A stretch of DNA of 64,000 bases from Streptomyces sp. MMG1121 (GCF_001280015.1 NZ_LGDV01000195.1:1-64000), one strand, 5' to 3'. Shown: positions 26,052 to 34,854, counted from the stretch's first letter. The notes: generated from the sequence alone by a model not told the origin. Translations and numbers: made by a program.

Positions 26052-26846
26052 GTGAACGACGGCGACGGGACCCTCGAGGCCAAGGGCCAGGGGAGGCAGT
26101 TCGGGCCGCTCGGCACGGCCTTGGTGATCATTCCGACCTACAACGAGGCGGAGAACATCAAGACCATCGTCGGCCGGGTGCGCAAGGCCGTCCCCGAGGC
26201 GCACGTACTGATCGCGGACGACAACAGCCCTGATGGCACGGGCAAGCTCGCCGACGAACTGGCCGCCTCCGACGATCACGTCCAGGTCATGCACCGCAAG
26301 GGCAAGGAAGGCCTCGGCGCCGCCTACCTCGCGGGCTTCCGCTGGGGCATGGAGCACGACTACGGCGTGCTGATCGAGATGGACGCCGACGGCTCCCACC
26401 AGCCCGAGGAACTGCCCCGGCTGCTCACCGCCCTCAAGAGCGCCGACCTGGTGCTCGGCTCCCGCTGGGTGCCCGGCGGCCGGGTGGTCAACTGGCCCAA
26501 GTCCCGCGAGTTCATCTCCCGTGGCGGCAGCCTCTACTCCCGCATTGCCCTCGACCTGCCGCTGCGCGACATCACCGGCGGCTACCGGGCCTTCCGGCGC
26601 GAGACGCTCGAAGGTCTGGGCCTGGGCGAGGTCGCCTCGCAGGGCTACTGCTTCCAGGTCGACCTGGCCCGCCGTGCGGTCAAGGCCGGTTTCCACGTCG
26701 TCGAGGTGCCGATCACGTTCGTCGAGCGCGAACTCGGCGACTCGAAGATGAGCAAGAACATCCTCGTCGAGGCGCTGTGGCGGGTCACCGCCTGGGGTGC
26801 CGGGGACCGCATCGCCAAGCTGAAGGGCAAGGGCAAGCCGGCCTGA
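26052..26846 (+). CDS. ppm1: Polyprenol monophosphomannose synthase
   Basis: A 264-aa GT2 family enzyme that transfers mannose from GDP-mannose to polyprenyl phosphate, making the donor used for protein O-mannosylation. It shows VIIPTYNEAENI (residues ~22-33), the DDNSPDGTG motif, the DxD-like EMDADGSHQPEEL and the C-terminal GLGLGEVASQGYCFQVDL. There are no C-terminal membrane helices, so it is a soluble, single-domain Ppm. The GTG at 26052 follows AAGGGGC. The name is from family and from the S. coelicolor homologue. Confidence 0.93.
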   Translation: MNDGDGTLEAKGQGRQFGPLGTALVIIPTYNEAENIKTIVGRVRKAVPEAHVLIADDNSPDGTGKLADELAASDDHVQVMHRKGKEGLGAAYLAGFRWGMEHDYGVLIEMDADGSHQPEELPRLLTALKSADLVLGSRWVPGGRVVNWPKSREFISRGGSLYSRIALDLPLRDITGGYRAFRRETLEGLGLGEVASQGYCFQVDLARRAVKAGFHVVEVPITFVERELGDSKMSKNILVEALWRVTAWGAGDRIAKLKGKGKPA

Positions 26847-26915
26847 CGGCAGGCACAGGCCGCGGCTGATCAACCCCTTATCCCGTGCTGAGCCGGCGCC
26901 AGGCACACTGGGAGT

Positions 26916-27467
26916 ATGACGACTGGCGCTCCGACCTCTCCGTACACGACCCGGCCCCGGCGGTCCAGGCTGCGCAGGTATCTGCCGCTGGGGATCGCCG
27001 CGTGGCTGGTGCTGGAGATCTGGCTGCTGACCCTGGTCGCGGGCGCGGCCGGCGGTCTCACCGTGTTCCTGCTGCTCGTCGCGGGCTTCGTCGCCGGTTC
27101 CGTGGTCATCAAGCGGGCCGGCCGCCGCGCCTTCCAGAGCCTCAACGAGGCCCTTCAGCAGGGCGGCTCCCCGGAGCGCGGTGGTGGCAACGGCCTGATG
27201 ATGCTCGGCGGCCTGCTGCTGATGATCCCCGGCATGGTGTCCGACGTGGCGGGTCTCCTGCTGCTCCTGCCCCCGGTCCAGAAGGCCGTGAGCCGCTTCG
27301 CGGAGAACGCCCTGGAGAAGCGGTTGCGCACGGCGACCCCGGGCAGCCTGGGCGACGCCTTCCAGCAGGCCCGTATGCACCGCCCCGACGGCAAGGTCGT
27401 GCAGGGCGAGGTCATCCGCGAGGACCGGCCCGAGCCGGGCGGGCAGTATCCGCCGCTGACGCGCTGA
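26916..27467 (+). CDS. fxsA: FxsA family membrane protein
   Basis: A 183-aa protein with three hydrophobic helices (residues ~23-65 and ~90-125) and the FxsA signature around LMMLGGLLLMIPGMVSDVAG. The family is named for suppression of phage F exclusion in E. coli; its role here is unknown. The C-terminus is charged and Pro/Gln-rich. It follows ppm1 by 69 bp with GGGAGT before the ATG. Confidence 0.9.
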   Translation: MTTGAPTSPYTTRPRRSRLRRYLPLGIAAWLVLEIWLLTLVAGAAGGLTVFLLLVAGFVAGSVVIKRAGRRAFQSLNEALQQGGSPERGGGNGLMMLGGLLLMIPGMVSDVAGLLLLLPPVQKAVSRFAENALEKRLRTATPGSLGDAFQQARMHRPDGKVVQGEVIREDRPEPGGQYPPLTR

Positions 27468-27490
27468 GCGCCTCCCGAACCCGTACAAAA

Positions 27491-27531
27491 CCGCGGGCGC
27501 CGTACGTGGGATTCACGTACGGCGCCCGCGG
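27491..27531. terminator. Perfect 18-bp hairpin between fxsA and rbpA
   Basis: CCGCGGGCGCCGTACGTG (27491-27508) pairs perfectly with CACGTACGGCGCCCGCGG (27514-27531) around a 5-nt loop. It lies between convergent stops and should terminate both transcripts. Confidence 0.9.
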
Positions 27532-27548
27532 TGTACTCGTATGCGGTG

Positions 27549-27923
27549 CTATGCGGACTTACGGCTGTCCCGAGGGTGAACCGCGATGTTCATCGCCCCC
27601 GAGCGCAGAACCGCCAGGCGCTCCTCGAGGACCTCTTCGAGTTCCTCACGGGTGCGCCGCTCCATCAGCATGTCCCAGTGGGTACGCGCGGGCTTGGCCT
27701 TCTTCTCTTCAGGGCCGTCGCCGTCCACGAGGAGTGCCTGGGCCCCGCAGACCTTGCACTCCCACTCCGGCGGAATCTCCGCCTCGACCGAGAAGGGCAT
27801 CTCGAAGCGATGCCCCTTCTCACATGCGTACTCCACGGCCTGGCGCGGGGCCAGGTCGATACCGCGGTCCGTCTCGTAGCTGGTCACCACGAGGCGCGTA
27901 CCGCGAAGAGCTCGCTCACTCAT
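27549..27923 (-). CDS. rbpA: RNA polymerase-binding protein RbpA
   Basis: A 124-aa actinobacterial transcription factor that binds the principal sigma factor and stabilises open complexes. It starts MSERALRGTRLVVTSYETDR, contains the core domain with CEKGHRFEMPFS and EWECKVCG (the CxxC of the core), and ends with the sigma-interacting helix ELEEVLEERLAVL. Length matches the family. GGGAGG precedes the ATG, and an exact sigma-R promoter lies upstream (27985-28011). In S. coelicolor the gene is sigma-R controlled and gives basal rifampicin resistance. Confidence 0.97.
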   Translation of the reverse strand: MSERALRGTRLVVTSYETDRGIDLAPRQAVEYACEKGHRFEMPFSVEAEIPPEWECKVCGAQALLVDGDGPEEKKAKPARTHWDMLMERRTREELEEVLEERLAVLRSGAMNIAVHPRDSRKSA

Positions 27924-27984
27924 GAATCGTGCCTCCCGGGCTTGTCGCCCACAGGACAGGTGTCGCTGTCGTCGTCATCCGGTC

Positions 27985-28011
27985 AACGTCCGGTCGGCGG
28001 TAAAGATTCCC
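27985..28011 (-). promoter_or_regulatory. Sigma-R promoter of rbpA
   Basis: On the minus strand GGGAAT (28011-28006), 18 nt, GTT (27987-27985) exactly fits the consensus for the thiol-stress sigma factor sigma-R. The predicted start is about 55 nt upstream of the rbpA ATG. Confidence 0.9.
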
Positions 28012-28201
28012 GTTCCGAGTCCCGTTCCGGGTCATGCGTCGCCGTCGTAGCCGCCCCTTGTTGTACCCACCAGCGCCCGGTTTGTCACATCTACTAGCAG
28101 ATGTCACCCGGCGTTTCTGCATCTTTGACGCGCAGTAACGGTACGCCTGGCAGGCCAAACGCGTACACTACCGCCCTTTCGTGCTGAGCGCTAAATCCGC
28201 G

Positions 28202-29548
28202 CTAGATCTTCCCCGGAACGGGGTTGCCCGCCTCGCCGATCGCGCGCCGTACCGGGACCCGGGCGAGCAGGGCGAAACCGATGACGAAGAAGGCCACCAG
28301 TGAGATGATCGCGGAGCGGTAGCTTCCGGTCAGCTGGTAGGTCACGCCGAACAGCAGCGGCCCGAGCCAGCTCATCCCGCGGTCGCTCATCTCGTACGCC
28401 GAGAAGTACTCGGCCTCCTTGCCGGGCGGCACGAGATGGGAGAACAGCGACCGGGACAGTGCCTGGCTGCCGCCGAGGACCAGACCGATCCCGGACGCCA
28501 GCACGAAGAACCACACCGGCGCCTTCGCGGGCAGGAAGTAGCCGGCCGCCAGCGTGAGCGTCCAGGCCACCAGCGAGCCCAGGATCGTCCGCTGCGCGCC
28601 GTGGGTCCGCGCCAGCCGTCCCATCGCCAGCGCCCCGGCCACCGCCAGCACCTGCACCAGCAGCACGGCCACGATAAGCGTCGACTGCCCGAGCCCCAGC
28701 TCCTGGGAGCCGTACACCGAGGCCTGGGAGATCACCGTCTGGATGCCGTCGTTGTAGACGAGGTACGCGAGCAGGAACGCCAGCGTCAGCGGATACCGGC
28801 GCATGTCCCTGAACGTCGCCGTGAACTGCCGCAGCCCGGGGGTGGTGGCGCGCTCCACGCGCGTGTGCCGGTCGCGCAGCCGGCGCAGCGGTACGAGCGT
28901 GAACGCGCCCCACCACAGACCCGCCGAGGCCAGGCAGATGCGCACGGCCGCCGACTCGGTCAGGCCGAAGGAGTCGTGCGCGGTGTACAGCACCAGGTTG
29001 GCCACGAGGACCGTGGAGCCCGCCGCGTAGCCGAAGGCCCAGCCCCGCGAGGAGATCGCGTCACGCTCCTCGGGCGGGGCGATCTGCGGCAGGTAGGAGT
29101 TGTAGAGCATCATCCCGACGGCCTGCGCCGCGTTGGCCACGACGAGGAGCACCCCGCCGAGCAGATACCGGTCACCGTCGAGGAAGAACATGCCCGTCGT
29201 CGCGGCAGCACCTGTGTAGGCCGCCGCCGCGAGCAGTGGTTTCTTGCGACCGGTGCGGTCGGCCGCGCTGCCCACGAGCGGCATCAGCACGACGGCGAGG
29301 ATCACCGAGAGGGACACCGAGTAGGCGAAGAACGAGCCCGCGCGGACCGGTACGCCCAGCGGATGCACATAGCCGTCGGCGTCCGCGGCCCGCTCGGCGA
29401 CCGCGGTGAGATAGGGCCCCAGGAAGACCGTCAGGACGCTGGTCGAATAGACCGAACAGGCCCAGTCGTAGACGTACCAGCCGCGCTGCTCGCGTCGCAG
29501 GGCGCCGGTCTCGTCCGCCGCCCCCGTGCGCACGGTGTCGATTCCCAC
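28202..29548 (-). CDS. MFS transporter, Atg22/UMF1-like
   Basis: A 448-aa membrane protein with about 12 predicted helices. Diagnostic residues are the first helix region WYVYDWACSVYSTSVLTVFLG and the inter-helix motif GSAADRTGRKKPLL, as in the Atg22-like/UMF1 branch of the major facilitator superfamily. Substrate unknown; yeast Atg22 exports amino acids from vacuoles. The GTG start at 29548 is preferred because the upstream frame is not conserved-looking; GAGGG is 9 nt before. It follows the GDPD gene by 56 bp and may be co-transcribed with it. Confidence 0.88.
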   Translation of the reverse strand: MGIDTVRTGAADETGALRREQRGWYVYDWACSVYSTSVLTVFLGPYLTAVAERAADADGYVHPLGVPVRAGSFFAYSVSLSVILAVVLMPLVGSAADRTGRKKPLLAAAAYTGAAATTGMFFLDGDRYLLGGVLLVVANAAQAVGMMLYNSYLPQIAPPEERDAISSRGWAFGYAAGSTVLVANLVLYTAHDSFGLTESAAVRICLASAGLWWGAFTLVPLRRLRDRHTRVERATTPGLRQFTATFRDMRRYPLTLAFLLAYLVYNDGIQTVISQASVYGSQELGLGQSTLIVAVLLVQVLAVAGALAMGRLARTHGAQRTILGSLVAWTLTLAAGYFLPAKAPVWFFVLASGIGLVLGGSQALSRSLFSHLVPPGKEAEYFSAYEMSDRGMSWLGPLLFGVTYQLTGSYRSAIISLVAFFVIGFALLARVPVRRAIGEAGNPVPGKI

Positions 29549-29604
29549 CCGTGCCCTCGCTTCCCCGTGCTCCTGCGAAGGCTCGGGCCCTGGCGGCCGG
29601 GTGG

Positions 29605-30381
29605 TCAGACCCAGACGCCGCGGTCCTCCATGACCTTGCGCAACGTGTCGATGTGATCGGTCATGATGCCATCGACGCCCAGGTCCAGGAGCCGGTGCAT
29701 GCGCTCCGGCTCGTTGATCGTCCACACGTGCACGTGCAGCCCGCGCGCGTGGGCGGCGCGGACGAAGCGTTCGTCGACCACCGGCACGCCGGACTGGGCC
29801 TCGGGCACCTGGGCGGCGACGGCGGAGCGGCGCACGGCGGCCGGCAGGCCCCATGAGCGCAGGCGCAGGCTGAGCACCCCGCGCGTGCCGAACGACGTGG
29901 CCAGGCGCGGCCCGGCCAGCCGCTGGGCGCGCAGCACGCGCGCCTCGGAGAAGGAGCCCACACAGACCCGGTGCCAGGCGTCCGTGCGCTCGATCAGGTC
30001 CAGCAGGGGCCGCAGAGCGGGCTCCGCCTTGACGTCGACGTTCCAGCGGACCTCGGGGAAGGTCTCCAGCAACTCCTCGAACAGCGGCACCGGTTCACGG
30101 CCCCCCACGCGCGCGTGCCGCACGTCCTCCCAGGGCAAATCCGCGATCCGGCCCGCCCCGTCGGTGACCCGGTCCAGGGTGGAGTCGTGGAAGGCGACGA
30201 GCCGGCCGTCGGCGGTCGCGTGCACGTCCGTCTCGATGTACCGGTAGCCCATCTCGACCGCGCGCCGGAACTGCACCACGGTGTTCTCGATCCCGTCTGC
30301 GGCCCCGCCCCGGTGGGCGAAGGCTATGGGGCCCGGGTGGTCGAGGTACGGGTGGCGGCGCGGCGGTGTCGTGAGGGTCAC
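29605..30381 (-). CDS. Glycerophosphodiester phosphodiesterase
   Basis: A 258-aa GDPD-family enzyme hydrolysing glycerophosphodiesters to sn-glycerol-3-phosphate and an alcohol. Active-site motifs: AFAHRGGAADGIENT (residues ~19-33), YIETDVHATADGRL and VAFHDSTLDRVTDG, containing the two catalytic His and the metal-binding Glu/Asp. There is no signal peptide, so it is cytoplasmic. The GTG start overlaps the stop of the YczE gene (GTGA), showing coupling. Confidence 0.92.
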   Translation of the reverse strand: MTLTTPPRRHPYLDHPGPIAFAHRGGAADGIENTVVQFRRAVEMGYRYIETDVHATADGRLVAFHDSTLDRVTDGAGRIADLPWEDVRHARVGGREPVPLFEELLETFPEVRWNVDVKAEPALRPLLDLIERTDAWHRVCVGSFSEARVLRAQRLAGPRLATSFGTRGVLSLRLRSWGLPAAVRRSAVAAQVPEAQSGVPVVDERFVRAAHARGLHVHVWTINEPERMHRLLDLGVDGIMTDHIDTLRKVMEDRGVWV

Positions 30382-31031
30382 GGACGCAGTATCACTCGTT
30401 CCGGTGTCGCTGCGGCAACGACCGTGCTTCGGGTCGATGCCGCAGGGACGGCGAACACCCGCAGGAAGAGCTGGGCCAGCGGGCCGATGGACGCCGCGTA
30501 CAGCACGGTGCCGATCCCGATGGTGCCTCCCAGGGCGAACCCGGTGGCCACCACCGCCACCTCGAGCAACGTCCGTATCAGCCGGACCGAACGGCCGGTG
30601 CGCCGGTGCAGCCCGGTCATCAGCCCGTCGCGCGGGCCGGGTCCGAAGCGCGCGGAGATGTACAGACCGGTCGCCGCGCCGTTCAGCACGATGCCCGCGA
30701 GCAGCAGCGGGACGCGTACGGCGAGGGAGTGCGCGTCCGGGACCAGCGCGAGGGTCCCGTCCAGCGCGAGGCCGACGGCGAAGACGTTGGAGACGGTGCC
30801 GAGGCCCGGGCGCTGGCGCAGTGGGATCCACAGCAGCAGCACCGCCGCGCCCACGATGATCGACACCACGCCGATGGTCAGCCCGGTCAGCTCCGCGAGC
30901 CCCTGGTGCAGCACGTTCCAGGGCTCCAGGCCCAGACCCGCCCGCACGAGCAGCGCGGAACTCGCGCCGTAGAGCGCGAGGCCGGCGTACAGCTGGATCA
31001 ACCGTCGTCCGAGACGGTCCGGAGTGGACAC
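30378..31031 (-). CDS. YczE/YitT-type membrane protein
   Basis: A 217-aa protein with about five or six hydrophobic segments and the YczE family features GLGLEPWNVLHQGLAEL and SARFGPGPRDGLMTG. YczE proteins are frequently encoded beside MocR regulators and may transport small molecules; the function is unproven. The GTG at 31031 follows AGGGGG by 6 nt. The stop overlaps the GDPD start, so the YczE, GDPD and possibly MFS genes form an operon divergent from the MocR gene. Confidence 0.88.
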   Translation of the reverse strand: MSTPDRLGRRLIQLYAGLALYGASSALLVRAGLGLEPWNVLHQGLAELTGLTIGVVSIIVGAAVLLLWIPLRQRPGLGTVSNVFAVGLALDGTLALVPDAHSLAVRVPLLLAGIVLNGAATGLYISARFGPGPRDGLMTGLHRRTGRSVRLIRTLLEVAVVATGFALGGTIGIGTVLYAASIGPLAQLFLRVFAVPAASTRSTVVAAATPERVILRP

Positions 31032-31133
31032 GGGATACCCCCCTGGGTGGTGGCGGTGGCCTGACACATGACACTCTGTGGCGTGGGATGGAGAGTCATC
31101 CATGGCCAATTCGGGGAAGGTGGACTGATTGTC
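31032..31133. promoter_or_regulatory. YczE/MocR divergent control region
   Basis: A 102-bp divergent intergenic with an imperfect inverted repeat ATGACACTCT (31068-31077) / AGAGTCAT (31092-31099). MocR regulators next to YczE genes typically act from such a site; the exact binding sequence here is inferred, not known. Confidence 0.5.
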
Positions 31134-32636
31134 ATGGCGCAGTGGACCTCTGCGATGGGTGCCGCGCAACTCGCCCGGCTGCTGAACTCCCAGCAGGACC
31201 GCCCGGCCGGCCCCGGCACCCGACGCCCGCCCGCCTACCGCGCCCTGGCCGACGGCGTCCGGCTGCTGGTGCTCGAAGGGCGCGTGCCGGTCGCCGCCCG
31301 CCTCCCCGCCGAGCGTGAACTCGCCCTCGCCCTGTCCGTGAGCCGCACCACCGTCGCGGCCGCGTACGAGGCGCTGCGCAGCGAGGGCTTCCTGGAGTCC
31401 CGGCGCGGCGCCGGCAGCTGGACGGCCGTACCGGCCGGGAACCCGATTCCGGCCCGCGGTCTCGAACCGCTGCCCCCGGAGGCGCTGGGCTCGGTGATCG
31501 ACCTGGGCTGTGCCTCGCTGCCGGCCCCCGAGCCCTGGCTCACCCGGGCCGTGCAGGGCGCCCTGGAGGAACTGCCGCCGTACGCCCACACACATGGCGA
31601 CTATCCGGCCGGGCTGCCCGCCCTGCGCGCGATGATCGCTGAGCGCTACACCGCGCGCGGGATCCCCACCATGCCCGAGCAGATCATGGTGACCACCGGC
31701 GCGATGGGCGCGATCGACGCGATCTGCCACCTGTTCGCGGGCCGCGGCGAGCGCATCGCCGTGGAGTCCCCGTCGTACGCCAACATCCTCCAGCTGATGC
31801 GTGAGGCCGGCGCCCGCCTGGTCCCCGTCGCGATGGCCGAGGGCCTCAGCGGCTGGGACATGGACCGCTGGCGCCAGGTGCTGCGCGAGGCCGCACCGCG
31901 CATCGCCTATGTGGTCGCCGACTTCCACAACCCCACCGGCGCGCTCGCCGACGACGACCAGCGGCGCCGGTTGGTGGACGCGGCACGCTCGGCCGGCACG
32001 GTGCTCGTCGCCGACGAGACGATGTCCGAACTGTGGCTGGACGACGACTTCGCGGGCATGCCGCGCCCGGTGTGCGGGTTCGACCCGGCCGGCTCCACGG
32101 TGATCACGGTCGGCTCGGCCAGCAAGGCGTTCTGGGCGGGCATGCGCATCGGCTGGGTGCGCGCGGCTCCGGACGTGATCCGCAGCCTGGTGGCCGCGCG
32201 CGCGTACGCAGACCTCGGCACCCCGGTGCTGGAACAACTGGCCGTCAACTGGCTCTTCAGCACCGGTGGTTGGGAGCAGGCGGTGCAGCTGCGCCGGGCC
32301 CAGGCCCGGGAGAACCGGGACGCGCTGGTGGCGGCGCTCCGCCGCTCACTGCCCAGCTGGGAGTTCGCGGTCCCGCAGGGCGGTCTGACCCTGTGGGTGC
32401 GCGCCGGCGGCCTCTCCGGATCCCGGCTCGCCGAAGCGGGCGAACGAACCGGCGTCCGCGTCCCCTCGGGCCCCCGCTTCGGCGTGGACGGCGCCTTCGA
32501 GGGCTATGTGCGGCTGCCGTTCACCGTGGGGGGAGCGGTGGCGGAGGAGGCGGCGGTCCGGCTGGCCGCGGCGGCCCGGCTGGTGGAGACGGGGGCGACG
32601 GGAGGCGCGGAGGCACCGCGGACGTTTGTGGCGTAG
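31134..32636 (+). CDS. MocR family regulator (GntR HTH + aminotransferase-like domain)
   Basis: A 500-aa fusion. The N-terminal GntR winged helix spans about residues 32-105 (RLPAERELALALSVSRTTV, YEALRSEGFLESRRGAG). The C-terminal half is fold-type I aminotransferase-like, with VTTGAMGAIDAICHLFA and the PLP-Lys region TVGSASKAFWAGMRIGW. It is divergent from the YczE membrane protein gene, which fits the YczR subgroup that activates YczE. The ATG at 31134 follows GGGGAAGGTGG; an upstream in-frame ATG exists but lacks a ribosome-binding site. Confidence 0.9.
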   Translation: MAQWTSAMGAAQLARLLNSQQDRPAGPGTRRPPAYRALADGVRLLVLEGRVPVAARLPAERELALALSVSRTTVAAAYEALRSEGFLESRRGAGSWTAVPAGNPIPARGLEPLPPEALGSVIDLGCASLPAPEPWLTRAVQGALEELPPYAHTHGDYPAGLPALRAMIAERYTARGIPTMPEQIMVTTGAMGAIDAICHLFAGRGERIAVESPSYANILQLMREAGARLVPVAMAEGLSGWDMDRWRQVLREAAPRIAYVVADFHNPTGALADDDQRRRLVDAARSAGTVLVADETMSELWLDDDFAGMPRPVCGFDPAGSTVITVGSASKAFWAGMRIGWVRAAPDVIRSLVAARAYADLGTPVLEQLAVNWLFSTGGWEQAVQLRRAQARENRDALVAALRRSLPSWEFAVPQGGLTLWVRAGGLSGSRLAEAGERTGVRVPSGPRFGVDGAFEGYVRLPFTVGGAVAEEAAVRLAAAARLVETGATGGAEAPRTFVA

Positions 32637-32676
32637 ACCGAAGGCGCGCCCGTACGGGGTGCTGAGCACCGGTGCC

Positions 32677-34284
32677 TCACGAGGTCTCCACCCGCACCGC
32701 CTCCGCACTCACCGTCGGCTTCGTCAGATCCGTCGGCTCCGGAGGTTGCGCCGTCACGGCGATGGCCCGTGGCGGCAGCAGGTCCAGCACCGCCGCCCGG
32801 TCGGCATCGCTCGTGGCGTCGTCGTACGGATCCGGCGTGCGCGGCACCTGAAGGCGGTGCACCGGGCCGGAGCCCAGCCGGGCGTACCCGCGCCCCGGCG
32901 GCACCTGCCCCAGGGGCGTCGTGTGCGGCGGCACTCCCAGCACCGCCTCCACCTGCCGGGACGCGGCGGTCCCGAGCACCACACGCGCGCGTGTGTGCTG
33001 CCGGACCGCGTCGCTCAGCGCCTCCGCGGCCTCGAACTGCTCGGCCACGACGACGGTCACGTTCGCCGCGCGGCCGTGCCGCAGCGGCACCTGGAGGAGC
33101 GCCTGCGGGTCCTCGCGGCCCTCCGAGGCCGCGAGGTGCGTGAAGACGGACGGGCGGTCCAGCAGGATCCACAGGGGCCGCCGGGTGTCCGCCGGTGGCG
33201 GGTCGCCCGCCTGCCGGGCCAGATTGATGGCGATGAGCCGCCGCTCGGTCTCCTGCGTGGCCCACTCCAGACTCGCCAGCGCCCCGGGGAGGGCGCACTC
33301 GACGGCCAGGACGCCGTCCCGGCCGGTCAGGCACGCGTACTCGCCGGTGCCGCCGCCGTCGACGATCACGACGTCCCCGTGCCGCAGGGCCTGCACGGCG
33401 ACGGTGCGCAGCAGGGTCGACACGCCGCTGCCGGGGTGGCCCATGGCCAGCAGGTGCGGCTCGGTGGAGCGGACGCCGGTGCGCCAGACGACCGGCGGGA
33501 CGTCGATCTGTTCCTCTCCGTAGGACAGGGGAAGCGTGCGCTGGACCTCGCCCGGATCGGTGAAGCCGAGCACGGTCTCGCCCGGCGTGGTGACGAAGTG
33601 CTGGGCGGCGATGTCGGTGGGCAGCGGGGCGAGGGCGGTGACGGTGAGCCGGTTGGCCTCCTCGTCCCATGCGAAGCGGTACTCGCGGCCCCGGCCGGCC
33701 TTCGCGGTGAGCAACTGCTCGATCCGCGCGCGGGCCTCGGGCTCGCCGTCCGGGAAGTAGGCGGGGTAGCGGATCACGAGATGACCCACACGTCCGCCGT
33801 CGTCGAACTCGCAGTCCGCGAAGGCCTTCTCCCACTCCCCGTCGTACGCGTACAGCGGTGCCGGGTCCTCGGGGCTCGAGAAGTAGGGCACCAGTGCCTC
33901 GTAGAGGGACTGGAGCCGTTCGACCTGGGCCTCGTCCGGCCCCTCGGGGGCCGGCGGGGTGCGCTCGCGGCCGTGCCAGGCCGCCGTCGCCATCACGGTG
34001 ATGACGGCGAGCAGCGGTCCGAACGGCACCAGCGCGACGACCATGACCACGGAGGCCACCAGGAACAGCAGTGGCCCACGCCTGTCCTTGGGGGTGTCCG
34101 CCCACTTGCGCCGCCCGGCCGAGGCCAGCCGGCGCAGCCCCCGGGTGACGGTGATCAGCGGGTGGAGGACGTCGGTGGCGCTGTCGGCCGCCGTCCGGGC
34201 CAGCTCCCGGCTCCGGGCGATCTGCGTCCGGGCGATCTGGGCGCTGTCCTTGCTCAGAATGCGGGGGAGAGGGCGCCGGGCCAC
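32677..34284 (-). CDS. sffA: SffA-like SpoIIIE/FtsK-family protein with degenerate Walker motifs
   Basis: A 535-aa protein matching the FtsK/SpoIIIE-like partner of smeA in Streptomyces sporulation. Two adjacent hydrophobic helices lie at about residues 72-103 and the ATPase-like domain follows. The P-loop position reads GHPGSGVST (282-290), so the invariant Lys is Val288. The Walker B position reads LWILLDRP (371-378), where the acidic residue after Asp is Arg. It may therefore not hydrolyse ATP. The GTG start follows AGGAG. It lies 68 bp downstream of smeA, separated by 8-bp tandem repeats. The name is from recalled S. coelicolor work in which SmeA targets SffA to sporulation septa. Confidence 0.85.
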   Translation of the reverse strand: MARRPLPRILSKDSAQIARTQIARSRELARTAADSATDVLHPLITVTRGLRRLASAGRRKWADTPKDRRGPLLFLVASVVMVVALVPFGPLLAVITVMATAAWHGRERTPPAPEGPDEAQVERLQSLYEALVPYFSSPEDPAPLYAYDGEWEKAFADCEFDDGGRVGHLVIRYPAYFPDGEPEARARIEQLLTAKAGRGREYRFAWDEEANRLTVTALAPLPTDIAAQHFVTTPGETVLGFTDPGEVQRTLPLSYGEEQIDVPPVVWRTGVRSTEPHLLAMGHPGSGVSTLLRTVAVQALRHGDVVIVDGGGTGEYACLTGRDGVLAVECALPGALASLEWATQETERRLIAINLARQAGDPPPADTRRPLWILLDRPSVFTHLAASEGREDPQALLQVPLRHGRAANVTVVVAEQFEAAEALSDAVRQHTRARVVLGTAASRQVEAVLGVPPHTTPLGQVPPGRGYARLGSGPVHRLQVPRTPDPYDDATSDADRAAVLDLLPPRAIAVTAQPPEPTDLTKPTVSAEAVRVETS

Positions 34285-34308
34285 TGCTGTCTCCTGTTGG
34301 TGTGTGCG

Positions 34309-34340
34309 TACGGGCGTGCGGGCGTGCGGGCGTGCGGACG
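34309..34340 (-). repeat. 8-bp tandem repeat between smeA and sffA
   Basis: The plus strand reads GGGCGTGC about three and a half times in a row between the smeA stop and the sffA start. Such repeats vary between strains and could change mRNA structure or spacing in the operon. Confidence 0.6.
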
Positions 34341-34352
34341 GGACGGGCCGGG

Positions 34353-34547
34353 TCAGAACTTGATGCCGCCGAGCAGGCTCGCCAGGCTCTCGCCGCCGGC
34401 CTTGATGCTCGGGGCGATGCCCGTGCTGGCGAGGTAGAAGCCGAACAGGGCCGTCACCGTGGCGTGCGTGCCCTTGAGCCCGTCCTTGCGGAAGAACAGG
34501 AAAACGATGACGCCGAGAATCATGACGCCGGACATGGAGAGGATCAT
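34353..34547 (-). CDS. smeA: Small sporulation membrane protein SmeA
   Basis: A 64-aa protein beginning MILSMSGVMILGVIVFLFF and ending ESLASLLGGIKF, with a long first hydrophobic segment and a short second one. It matches SmeA, a small membrane protein of Streptomyces sporulation septa that recruits SffA and affects septation and chromosome segregation. AGGAGG lies 7 nt before the ATG. It is the first gene of the smeA-sffA operon. Confidence 0.9.
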   Translation of the reverse strand: MILSMSGVMILGVIVFLFFRKDGLKGTHATVTALFGFYLASTGIAPSIKAGGESLASLLGGIKF

Positions 34548-34854
34548 TTGAGACCTCCTGGTGTCGAGGTGGGGACAGTCACCATGAGTTCTTCCAGGAT
34601 CACAGGATGTATCCATACGATTAAAGGTGCAATTGGGTTAAATCCGGCATATTTCCCCCGGTTGGCGGAACGGTTCAGCTCGTTGAGCAGGGTCGATGTC
34701 GCCCGATGGGGCTGAGGGGGATCTTTACCTCGGGCACATCGGGTCATGTGCCGCGCGAGCCAGTACGCTGTCGATTCACTCGTACGGCCGTGTTCCGCTC
34801 GCTGCCGTACGCTCCGTGCAGTCACCGAAGTTTCCAGGAGAGGCGGTCCCGTTG
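34548..34854. promoter_or_regulatory. Divergent smeA / ankyrin-gene control region
   Basis: About 307 bp between smeA (minus) and the ankyrin gene (plus). The segment 34612-34665 is clearly AT-rich for this genome. A GACAC motif, the core of WhiA sites, lies just upstream of the smeA ribosome-binding site on the minus strand; smeA is sporulation-controlled in relatives, so WhiA is a candidate, but GACAC is short and common. Confidence 0.4.
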
